A program made the translations under genes and the position numbers. The notes below the pieces were generated by a model. That model did not search any database and was not told the origin of the DNA. It saw nothing but the letters and a program-made list of their open reading frames with translations. DNA of 64,000 nt from Panagrolaimus kolymaensis (taxonomy: Eukaryota; Nematoda; Chromadorea; Rhabditida; Panagrolaimidae), in the NCBI GenBank assembly GCA_028622995.1, contig JAJQJQ010000004.1, positions 6,696,001 to 6,760,000 of the forward strand. The letters are read 5' to 3'. Shown one piece after another: positions 27,001-36,233 of this stretch. Numbering within the stretch: the first letter of the stretch is position 1; each line of letters begins with the position of its first letter.

Positions 27001-27310
27001 AATACTGAAACCATTGTAAAAGGAAATATTTTTGATAATAATTATTGCAGTTATATTTTAAAGTGAGTTTTTTAAATATCACAAAAATCCCAAAGCTTTT
27101 TAAATGTTTTTTCAGAAACGATGAAGTTATAGCTGTGATTGATTGCTCCATAAAATCTGTGGCAGTACAATTTATTGAAATTTTTAAACGTAAAATTAAA
27201 ATTACAGCGGAAATGGTTGAAAAGTAAGGGATAAAAATTTTTAGTTTTTAAATTAAAAATAATTATTTTTTAGTAACAAAAATGATGATTGGAAATCGAT
27301 TCAAGAATAA
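24029..27310 (+). CDS. AIFM3-type oxidoreductase with altered Rieske domain, seven exons
   Basis: This is a homologue of apoptosis-inducing factor 3: a Rieske-like domain followed by an FAD/NAD(P)H pyridine-nucleotide disulphide reductase fold. Exons 24029-24390, 25095-25264, 25307-25972, 26161-26604, 26876-27062, 27116-27223 and 27274-27310 join in frame to 657 codons. Residues 1-120 are Ser/Asp/Glu-rich; the stretch ELQNGEMKEV links exons 1 and 2 and matches the pre-Rieske region of animal AIFM3. The Rieske domain shows NCTYCDSPL and RCHLHGTAFN: the second C-x2-H pair is intact but the usual first C-x-H reads C-T-Y. FAD binding: GGGIAGITCAE. NAD binding: GAGFIG. The second FAD contact is AIGDCTEFP. 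The ATG is three bases after a TTTAG, consistent with a spliced leader acceptor. Intron 1 (704 bases) is unusually long, and intron 4 contains an antisense tRNA. Confidence 0.92.
26699..26771 (-). tRNA. tRNA with glycine-type body and anticodon UAA (noncanonical)
   Basis: The minus strand folds into a 73-nt cloverleaf. The acceptor stem GCATCGG pairs with TCGGTGC with two G-U pairs, and the T arm CTGGG-TTCGATT-CCCAG is perfect. The D arm starts GTTTAGTGGCAGAAG, and A and B box promoters are present. The anticodon stem GGGGT/GCCCT encloses loop CCTAACA, giving anticodon UAA (leucine). It has C instead of the near-universal U at position 33, no long variable arm as real tRNA-Leu would have, and G as discriminator base. 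The body is closest to eukaryotic tRNA-Gly. It lies antisense in intron 4 of the AIFM3-like gene. It could be a functional oddity, a mutated pseudo-tRNA, or a tRNA-derived repeat. Confidence 0.7.
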
Positions 27311-27488
27311 TAAAAAGAGAAGAAATGGCAATCAAAAAAAATGTTAAAAGAAAGCCTCCATTTTGAAAATAAGAAAATGTTTTTAATAAAGTTTTGTGTT
27401 TTATAGAAATAATTTTTTTGAGATAGAATATATAATAATTTTTTTTAATTCGCGTAAAAAGCTATAAATAAAGTTTAATATTAAGACT

Positions 27489-28265
27489 TTATGATTCTCG
27501 ACGTTTTTTTTCAGCCGATTGACTTCGAGTATTATATCTTTTAGAAGTCGAAAAAGTTTTCATATTTCTAAAATATTCCGCATATTTTTATAAAATAATT
27601 TATAATAAAGTTACTCTTGAAAATTATCCACGACAGTTCCAAGAAATAAAATATTTCCTTCTTTATCAGCCACAAAATACAAAAATGGATGATCAACGTG
27701 AAATTTAATTGTTGGAGGCCGTGGTCCTCCACCTGAGCAAGGAACTGAAGCTAAAGCCGTGCAAGCAGCCATTTCGGTGCCCTTTTCATTTACCTTAAAA
27801 AAATTAATCTTTAGGGAAACTTTTATGGAGCACAAACTTTTATAAAAGCTTGATGCAAAGCCGCATAAACATAAACCCGTTCAGCTTCAGTCAAATTTGA
27901 GAAATCTGCCGTCAAAGGATTGAAAGCATCAGAAATTCCAATGTTTGAAAGAATTTTAATTAAATCCATTTTAAGATTAAATTCAAATTTTGGCATTCTT
28001 ACCTGAAAAAAGAGAAGTTTTCTGAAAATTTTAAGAAGCGTTAATTATTTACATAACAGAGTCTCATTTCTTCATTTTTAGCATGTTTAATTAAAGTTTC
28101 GCCATTTATTTTTTGAATAATTTTTTCCAATCCAAATCTTTCTTTTGGAAGCAATATAAACATTCAATATTTTCCACCTTTATAATCCATTCCAAGAACT
28201 TGATAATCGGCTGCTTTTTCATATCGATAACTTACATCAAAAGACTCCATATATTCTATCTATAA
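27489..28265 (-). pseudogene. Serpin pseudogene, C-terminal half only
   Basis: Exons on the minus strand match the C-terminal half of the intact serpins nearby (28762-30350 and 48880-50426), but no N-terminal half is present. The first surviving exon, reading EYMESFDVSYRYEKAADY, has an in-frame TGA at about 28164-28166 where the plus-strand paralogue has TCA in KYSMFILLP. Later exons stay open: MPKFEFNLKMDLIKIL, the reactive-loop hinge NEKGTEMAACTALAS, HPFLYFVADKEGNILFLG, and a last exon encoding a basic tail (KRYNTRSQSAEKKRRES). The upstream break at about 28265-28297 coincides with an inverted serpin fragment, so a rearrangement probably destroyed this copy. Confidence 0.8.
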
Positions 28266-28296
28266 TATATTTTTTTATAAAAAATTCTAATAACTC

Positions 28297-28573
28297 TACT
28301 GTTTGGCAATGAAATATCTTCAGTTACTTGTCTACCATCCGGGACATGGCCGGGAGGATATGGTCCTGATCAATTTTTTACATTTAAAGCTGATCATCCA
28401 TTTTTGTATTTTCTTTCTGATCAAAATGGAAATATTTTTTTTATTGGAACTGTTGTGGATGATTTTCAAGAGTGAGTTAATACATTTTCTAATTATATTC
28501 AAATTGAATTTGGAAATTTAGTGAATTTCAAGCCAAATGCAATTCTGCAAGAAAACGAAAATTGAAAGAATGA
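28297..28573 (+). pseudogene. Inverted serpin C-terminal fragment
   Basis: On the plus strand, from a broken reactive-loop hinge (GNEISSVTC), the frame runs through FKADHPFLYFLSDQNG and NIFFIGTVVDDFQ. A GTGAGT donor follows, and a final exon (DEFQAKCNSARKRKLKE, stop 571-573) adds the basic tail seen in the other serpins here. Only the last two exons remain. It lies head to head with the pseudogene at 27489-28265, separated by about 30 bases. No start or upstream exons were found. Confidence 0.75.
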
Positions 28574-28761
28574 ATCAAAAAAATTCTTTATTATAATTCA
28601 CATCGATTAGCCATTACTATAATGAAAAATTATAGAGTTTTTGCTAAACAAAACAAAACAAAAAAATTTTCCATTTCCAAATTCTGCAATTATAAATAAA
28701 TATTTTTTCAAGTGCCAAAAATAATGTAATAAACTCATATTAAATATATTTATGAATATTA

Positions 28762-30350
28762 TTAATCTCCTTGATGACGGCGTTTAGGAGGGCGAAACTT
28801 TGTTTTGTTCTTCGTCAAGCTTGAAGCTTCAGTAGGTACCATTTGAGTTTCACTGAAAAAAAATTTTTATATTAATTTTTATAATTGAAAATTTAATAAT
28901 CGCATACTCTTGAAAATTATCCACCACAGTTCCAAGAAATAAAATATTTCCATTTTGATCTGAAACGAAATACAAAAATGGATGATCAGCGATAAAAATA
29001 ATTTTAGGTGGAGGCTTTGGTCCACCACAAACATATGCTGCTTCCGAACTTGAAGCCGCAGCCATTTCTGTACCCTTTTCGTTTACCTTAAAATCGATAA
29101 GAAAAAAATAAGCATTATGAAATTTAAAACAAATAACAGCAAACAAAACTAACTTTAATACACGCATGATGGAGCGAAGCATTAATAAAAATATTTTCAG
29201 ATTTAGTCAAATTAGAAAATTTAGCTTTGGTTGGATCAAAGGCATCTGTAATGCCCACATTTTTTAATACATCTACAAGATCAATTTGAAGGTTGAAACT
29301 AAATCGGGGCAGCGTTACCTAAAGTTTATGGTTTTTAAGAGTTTCGAGAAATTGTTACTTTACTTCACAGATCCTTAATGTCTTGTTTTTAGCATGGTTA
29401 ATTAAAGTTTCGCCATCTAATTTTTGAATAATTTTTTCTAATCCAAATTTTTCTTTTGGAAGCAAAATATACAAGCAATAATCGCCTTTATAATCAATTC
29501 CAAGAACTTCATAATCTGTTGAATTTTCATATCGATATTTTGTTTTATCAAACGATTCCATCATGTAAACCTTAAATATATATTGTAGAATTAATTTAGC
29601 TTGAAAAAAATTTATTTTGGTACATACCTCTCGAGTGATATCTTTAGAAACATAAAAAGTTTCTGGAACTGAATAGCATCCTTGTGGCATAAATGGATTT
29701 TTCCATTCACCAAGAAAATACATTGCATTGACCAATACTAAACGAGATGAAGGACTGAGAACGTCGGGTTTGATCATTTCATCAATTAAATTATTTGTTG
29801 ATTTTGAAATAAAATTGTTTATTGTCTAAAAAAATTTGCTATTTATATTCCTCGTGAAATTCTTTATATAAGCGCATGAAATATTCAATTACTTACATTG
29901 CGGGCCTCCTCACATTTGCTTTCAAAATCCAATTGTGAAAATTCACCATTATAATCATTTTTTGCGACTTTAAGAAATTTAGGTACAATTTTAAATCCTT
30001 TATCTGCATAAAGATGATTTACAACTTTAAGCGTAAATTCAGATTTATCATCGGTTCTCAAATGTTTAAAGGTTTTAGAAAAATATTCATTGATGCTTTC
30101 TTGCGATTTTCCTGAAATTTTTTTGATAAATAAAAATGGATTGAATTAATTGTAAATTACCCCTTGAAATAACATTAGCAATTTGTTTAGCTGTTTCATT
30201 TGCAGCACCGTTAAAGACGATTGCTAAACCAATGGAAATGGAAATAGGAGATAAAATCGAAGATTTTAATTCTTCCAATTGAGTTTGTTGCAAAAGTTTC
30301 AAATCAAAATTTGCTTGAATTTCAATATATTCTTCATTAGTTTTATTCAT
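28762..30350 (-). CDS. Serpin (intracellular, inhibitory type), with basic C-terminal extension
   Basis: Serpins trap serine or cysteine proteases by cleavage of a reactive loop. The start at 30350 gives MNKTNEEYIEIQANFDLKLL with no signal peptide, so the protein should be cytosolic or nuclear like the clade-B and nematode SRP serpins. Seven exons are visible: SSILSPISISIGLAIVFNGA (helix B region), YFSKTFKHL, FISKSTNNLIDEMI, LVNAMYFLGEW, YMMESFDKTKYRYE, YILLPKEKFGLEKII, and the hinge VNEKGTEMAAASSSEAA with an Ala-rich P15-P9 typical of inhibitory members. HPFLYFVSDQNGNILFLG closes the normal fold. A last exon then adds about 30 residues (ETQMVPTEASSLTKNKTKF, then RPPKRRHQGD) beyond the usual serpin end. 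Three sequences nearby are close paralogues. Confidence 0.9.
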
Positions 30351-30964
30351 CTTTAAAACTTAAAATGAAAATTTTTAGCTACAGGAATTAATTAAAATCG
30401 ATAAAACGCGAAAGTAAAAAAAATTTTTTGCGCTCAATGTAAAGTTTTTAGAAACAAAATAACAATTCGCTTTCCAATAAAATACTTAGCAGCAAAATAC
30501 CTTATTTACAATATTAAAAGAAAACTTTCATTTTTTGTGCTTATGATTGAACAAACATGACTAATAAACAGCGTAAAATCATCCTTGTTTTTCGGTCTAA
30601 AAAGTGTGTACATCTCTTAAAGAATGTTTATTGGAATGCTCCTTAGAATACGTAATCTGTATTTTGATTCACTAAAAGCTAGTCTTTTTTTTGCTGGAAA
30701 AAAGTTTATTTCCATTCAAGAAACTAACGAATTTTTTCAAATAAGTCTTTTTTGATTGAAAAAAAAGTACTATTCGAAAAAAGATTTTTTTTTGTCAATC
30801 AGTTTACTCGTTATTTTGAGTTATAACACAATTTATCTGTCAAGTATTATATTAATGCGAGTTTGTCTATCGTTCGTTTTTAATGCAATGATGGGAGCCA
30901 ACATAACAAATATATTTATTTAAAAAACTATATATGGTTTAAAAGTTGTTTTATCGGGTTATTA
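30351..30964. other. Intergenic, no gene seen
   Basis: About 600 AT-rich bases between the serpin start and the 3' end of the chimeric locus. It should contain the serpin promoter. I see no coding frame, tRNA or repeat here. Confidence 0.5.
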
Positions 30965-32702
30965 TTAATCACAAACGTTAATTTTTATTTCTGCCAACAA
31001 CGGACAAATGTAATCGGTACTGATGCCATCCACGAACGCAGCTAAATTAGCTATACAATCAGAAGAGCCTCTTGATATCAGAGCTACTTGCACCATCTAA
31101 ATTCATAATAGCCCAATTAATATATAAAATATCTAAAGTAAACATTACTTTTCCAGCTTGCCGCTTAATTACAGGACCACCAGAATAACCGGAGCACACG
31201 CCTTCATTTTCTCCTTTATTTGCAAGGCAAATGTGCTCCGGCTTTTTTTGAATAACTTTACCACAATGCTTTTTCTCAAGTTTATCAGTTTTATCATAGT
31301 AATCAACGGTGGCCTGAATTTGCCGAATTATTAGATAATTAAATTAACATTACTTTACATGAAATAAAAGTTCTGGATACCAGTTTTTTGCCACTCCACC
31401 CCACCCTGCTATTTCAAATGATTTTCCAGGAGTGATCTTTTTATAAACGAATTAACTGAACATATCGATTAAGAACAAACTTTCTTGACACCTATAATAT
31501 ATATTATTAATCATGCAATATCATGATGGCGGAATATTTGAGAGTATTCAACAATTTTTTGCTAATAACTTTAAAAAAGTTTTTTGTAGATTCAAAAAAC
31601 CGCGAAAGATTAGCCAATATAAAATCTTGTCATACTTCAAACTTATTAAATTTCCATGTTTAAGCTATGATATGACCTCTTAAAACCCATAAAAAACTTT
31701 TGTCAGAAATATTTAACTTTTTAAAGAATGGTTTAAAAATAAATTCACATTTTCAAAGTACAAACTTTGGTTTCTATAAAAACATACCTTGATAATTGCT
31801 GCATCTATACCTTTCAAGCGTTGAAACTTTTTTTTGTCGACTTGCCGCCATTGCTGTGTTTTTTCTTTCAATGTTATGTTATGAGCACCTGCAATTAATC
31901 GTATGGGCTTTGTGATTTTATTCAAGCAATGCCCTGCGAGGAGAACAGTATTAGGTTCAATTAACTAAAATATAATAAGTTATTTAAAAATAAATTATAT
32001 AAAGTTTTAAAAACATACACTACCACCGCATCGCTTATTACTTGGAACTAAAATAAACAATTCAATATAATGAATCTATATTTTAAAAAATTACGTTCGA
32101 CAAACACTATGAAAGGGAAGCTATGTGGTGTTGCGATGTCACCATTTTGTATGGAAACAGTATTTGCAACAAGTTCTTCGATAGCATCCATAGCAGTTTC
32201 ATTATAATAATTAAAATCCTCTTCAATTTCATCTTCAATTTCATCTTCAATTTCATCTTCAATTTCATCTTCATCTTCGGCTTTAAGTTTGCTCTCAACA
32301 TTACGATGGTAGTGAAAAGGTAATTCAAAAAGATTATCATCATCATAAAAGTTATCACATTCATGATCTATAAGAGAATATGAAAGATGGAAATCTTGAA
32401 CATAATCTGTAGGAGTATTATCATTCATGCGAAATTCATCATTCACATCTTTATCGAAATGACCGCAAAGTCCACATTGGGAGTTTATATAGTAATGAGA
32501 CATTTTGATGCTGGCTTGTTTACCATCAAGTTAATCCAAGGCTGGAAGAGATCTGCGAATCATAAATAAAGCGGTAGACGTTTTCAGCTGTGAATGGTTT
32601 TGCAATGGAAAGGGATTCATCGTTTTTTCGGTGACGGTGATTTGATAATGACCCTGTTGCAGCCGAAATTGCCATACAGGCAAGCAAAATAAACGGGTTC
32701 AT
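30965..32702 (-). pseudogene. Chimeric locus: vitellogenin pieces joined to a degenerate trypsin-like protease
   Basis: The minus strand starts at 32702 with a signal peptide (MNPFILLACMAISAATG) and ENVYRFIYDSQISSSLG, resembling a vitellogenin N-terminus. That frame stops at TGA. An overlapping frame then gives DGKQASIKMSHYYI, CGLCGHFDKDVNDEFRM and DYVQDFHLSYSLIDHECD, the von Willebrand D region of vitellogenin. Next come an acidic EDEI tandem repeat and a trypsin-like domain: NGDIATPHSFPFIVFVE, CGGS, LLAGHC, DAAIIK, EIAGWGG, GYSGGP and QVALISRGSSDC. The His, Asp and Ser positions survive, but GDSGG is GYSGG and the segment between the Asp and GWG is short, with a stop in the obvious extension. 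There are at least six exons. Either a decayed gene or a strongly derived one; the frame change near 32530 argues for decay. Confidence 0.6.
32221..32277. repeat. 12-bp tandem repeat encoding EDEI units
   Basis: At least four copies of CTTCAATTTCAT stand in tandem. On the minus strand they encode repeated acidic EDEI units between the vitellogenin-like and protease-like parts of the locus at 30965-32702. Repeat number is likely variable between individuals. Confidence 0.85.
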
Positions 32703-34217
32703 TTAAGAATTCTATGCTTGCTAAGAAGTAATCTAAATTTTTTTGTTTTAGGTAGTAAATGAAAAAATAAAATTAAAATGAAATTGTACCGAAATTCGCG
32801 TTTCGTAAAAATATTTTTACGCAAGAAGTATATTTATAACTAACCAGAACGACAAAAAAATAAGCGAAAAAAAGGCGAAAACAATAAATTAGAAACATAT
32901 TAGAAACCAAAACTTATAAAAATTAATTAACTTAAGCTTCATAAGTCTTTTATGAAATAATTTTAAAAAAGAAAAATGAAGTCATTTGAATGGTAAAAAA
33001 ATTTTATTCAAGAGAAAAATATAAATGATTAATTTATGTTTGAAAATTTGTGTGTTGAATCAATATGTTTTAAAAATAATAAGGCAAGAAAAATGAAAAA
33101 ATGAAAAAGCTTTTTTTTAACAATCATAAATGAAAATGGTCAAAAACATAAAAATTAATAAATTAAAGCATTTGAAGTTTGAAATCGAATTTCTTTAAAA
33201 ATTGAAAAAATTATCGAAAGAAAATAATTTAACAATTTTGGATCTACAAAATCATCGACGTTGGCTTTTAAATTGCTAATTAAAGCTAAAAAATGAAAAT
33301 AACAAAGAACCTTTTAAAAATGTCAGTTAAACTCGAGAAAGAAACTTAGCAACAATGAAACAAAAAATGTCAGCTGAAAAATGTTTCAAACAAAAAAAGA
33401 GAAAAAGAAATGTTTCAAATAAAAAAACGACTAAAAAAAAGTCCAAGTGCGAGGCAGCCGCGCCCAAGCAAAAAAGAAAAAAAAACCTTTCAAAGGAAAT
33501 AAAACACAGCGAGGCTTTTTTTCTCAACAAAAAACACGTGAATGCATGACGTGATTAGTTGAGAGAGGGCAAAGGCTAAAATAAAATGAAAGAAATTTTT
33601 TTGAAAAGATTAAAACTTTTGAAACTTACTAAAAAAGGGTAAAAGAAAGAAAGCAAAAATTTTTTGTTTCTGTTATTTTAGCTTTGTCTTTTAAAAAAAT
33701 ATGAGTTTTATCTTTTTTTTACTACTTTTTGGGTTAACCCTGAATGATAAGTTTTTTTTTCTTAAAAGAATCCTTGATTATTTTTTTTGATAAAAATTAA
33801 ATAATTCGAATCAATTTTTTGATGTATGGTATTAAAATAAAGTCGAAATGAAACATACTGGATCAAATTTTGTTATTCCAAAAGAATGGATTTTGTCAAA
33901 AACAAATAGGCTCTAGGCGATTGATTCATTGTTTATTAGGATAAATTTTATGGTTTCCATTGACGAAGGTTATAAAGAGGTCATAATTTTTTATGTGTTG
34001 AATATTATTTTTTTTTTGATGCAAAGCAATATTTTTGACTTTGTAGCTTTTGACAAACGGCAAAAATAGTTCTTTGTTCATTTTTTTGTTTTGTAAATTA
34101 TAAATTAAAATTATTTCTGCTTTGCGAGTTTTTTAAAACTAATTTTAATTAACTATTTTATTGTTACTCAATTCACCGAAGTTTTGTTGTCAAAAAAAGT
34201 GATACATATGAAATATT
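32703..34217. other. Intergenic, low complexity
   Basis: About 1.5 kb of AT-rich sequence. At 33327-33549 both strands stay open for about 65 codons, but the content is Lys-rich one way and Phe-rich the other, from imperfect repeats of ATGTTTCAAA and A runs. No domain, tRNA or inverted repeat was recognised. Confidence 0.5.
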
Positions 34218-35290
34218 TTATTCACAACGAACTTCGCCACCCGTGGTTTCTTCAATCCATGGACAATATGCAGGAACAAAAGTGTAAATATCTTAAAAAA
34301 GGTATCCTTCAGAAATTAAAGATAACAAAAAAAATGTATTTACCTTCAAAATCAGTTCGATTTGTAACTTGATCAGGATATGAAGGATCTCCCGTGGAAA
34401 CTATACCAGTTTGAAAAAATCTATCATGAAATATTTCTAAAAGTGGTCCACCACTATCACCATGAAAAGGTGAATGAAGTTTGTTGCCGGCGCATAAAAT
34501 GGTGCTGGTTTGATTGATGTTTTCCCTAAAAAAAATTTTTTTTTGCTATGCAATTAAAAATTTGACATTTACTCTTCCAAAGCTTTTTTACAATGATTTA
34601 AAGGTCGAATTGGAATTAAATCTTCTCGAAGATTTTTAGTGTCCGTGATATTTTGTCCATTCCAAGTTGTTCCCCATCCAGTGCAAATTGTATTATCTCG
34701 AGGTTTTTTAGTTAGCATTGATGTCAAACAAATTGGAATTACATCTTTGTTAAATTTAACATTGGCAACCTAAAACTAACTTATTTAAACCAAAAAAGTT
34801 ATAAAAATAAAAATCTCTAAAACTCAACAACCTCCATAAGAGTTATGTCATTTACAAATCCCATTTCGGGTGAATAACCAGGATGAATAAAATAATTAAC
34901 TAATTTAATTTCAATTCCTTCACCTTCCAAAATTGTTGAAACAAATAACCGAGTTTCATTCGTAAATTCTTTAGCACAATGTGCCGCAGTTAAAGCCCAT
35001 CGTTTACCAATTAAAGTTGCGCCACAATTACCTTTGATTGAAACCATCCAAGGCCAATCACCCATTACCGATTCTTTGCCATGAATCATCTAAAATTAAA
35101 TAATACCAGTTTCATTTATAGCGATAATGGAATTGGAAAAACTTACCCTTTCCGAAATGGAATGTTTTCCATATTTTGATAAAGCTGGAGAAATTCCACA
35201 AACAACGGTTTCATGAGAAGTTTCCAAGAAGCTGCTTAATGTCAGTGAAATCAAGAAGAAAAATGAAAAGAACCAAACAAATTTTAGCAT
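34218..35290 (-). CDS. S1 family serine protease (secreted, trypsin fold)
   Basis: This is a secreted chymotrypsin-fold endopeptidase. The start at 35290 opens a signal peptide (MLKFVWFFSFFFLISLTLSS) followed by a short propeptide (GISPALSKYGKHSISER). The mature chain starts at MIHGKESVMGDWPWMVSI, with Met where Ile or Val is usual. The catalytic triad is present: LTAAHC (His), NDITLMEV (Asp) and HGDSGGPL (Ser). The residue six before the catalytic Ser is Ser, not Asp, which suggests chymotrypsin-like rather than trypsin-like preference (inference), and the cysteine usually found four before it is absent. Five exons are visible, ending with YTFVPAYCPWIEETTGG and the stop at 34218-34220. No frame break was seen. 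Confidence 0.88.
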
Positions 35291-36233
35291 TTTTTGCAGC
35301 AGGGTAGCTAGTTTTTATAAAATAATGGAAAAATTTTACAGCTTGTTGTTTTTATACTTTAATGAAACAATGGATGATGCTTATTTTATTCGTTAAAGAA
35401 AAGATTTTTTTAGACAAATTTTGAATTGAAAGTTCCTAATTAAAACAATTTATTAATGGTACAAAGAAGTTTCATTATATTAGCAATTTTTTTTATTCTT
35501 CTTCTAAGAATTGTACTTTTTTTCATTGTTGAATACATAGAAATTCCACAAAAAAAATTTCTCTGCAATCAGCCTGATATTTTACACCATTCACAAGGAT
35601 TTTTTGTTATGTAACAAATGGATAAATTTTAAGTCATCTTTAAATTTTTGTGTGGAAAAAAATTATGTATCGACAAAATTAGTTTTTTTTAATACAAACA
35701 AAATCACTATCAAAAATTCTTCATTAAAAATTTTTGATGAATATTTTTTCCATTAAGAAAGATAATGTATTTTGGTTTTTAATAGTGTCAACAATTTGGC
35801 CGTTAAATTAATTGCTTAATCAAAAAGTTTATCGACGACGACTTTGCTAAATAAATTTTGTTGTTTTACTTCCAACAAAAAAAAGCTTTGAAAAATTTTT
35901 CCATTCTTTTTTTTGTGCGGGAAAAGAGCGTTTCAAAAAAGCCACAACTCTTACAGCGTTTTTTTTCTCCTCCATCGGCTCGCTAACTCTCTCGCTCTCC
36001 ATTTTTTTTCTTCGCTGCTGCACCTCTTTTTTTCCCTTTCAATGTTGTTTCATTATTTTTCTGCAGCTGGCGAATAACCAACAACAAAGTTTGATGAAAA
36101 AAAAAATGAAAAAACAACACACATTTTTTTCGCGCGTTTTCCATCTTTTTTGTTTTTCTATTCGAGTTTTTTTTGTAAATTCAACCTTCAATCCTTCAAT
36201 TTTCTAGAGTATCTTCTTCACTCGAATTTCAAC
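35291..36233. other. Intergenic, divergent promoter region
   Basis: About 0.9 kb lies between the protease (minus) and PARP-1 (plus). From about 35940 the plus strand becomes rich in C and T (CTCTCTCGCTCTCC and similar), and a TTTCTAG acceptor-like site lies at about 36201-36207 ahead of the PARP-1 start, which could be a spliced-leader acceptor. No coding sequence seen. Confidence 0.5.

Noticed and set aside
32107..32364. Minus-strand Met/Lys-rich frame
   Set aside because: It is the shifted-frame shadow of the EDEI-encoding 12-bp repeat.
33327..33549. Lys-rich plus-strand and Phe-rich minus-strand frames
   Set aside because: Low-complexity sequence with overlapping opposite frames and no signal peptide, domain or splice context.
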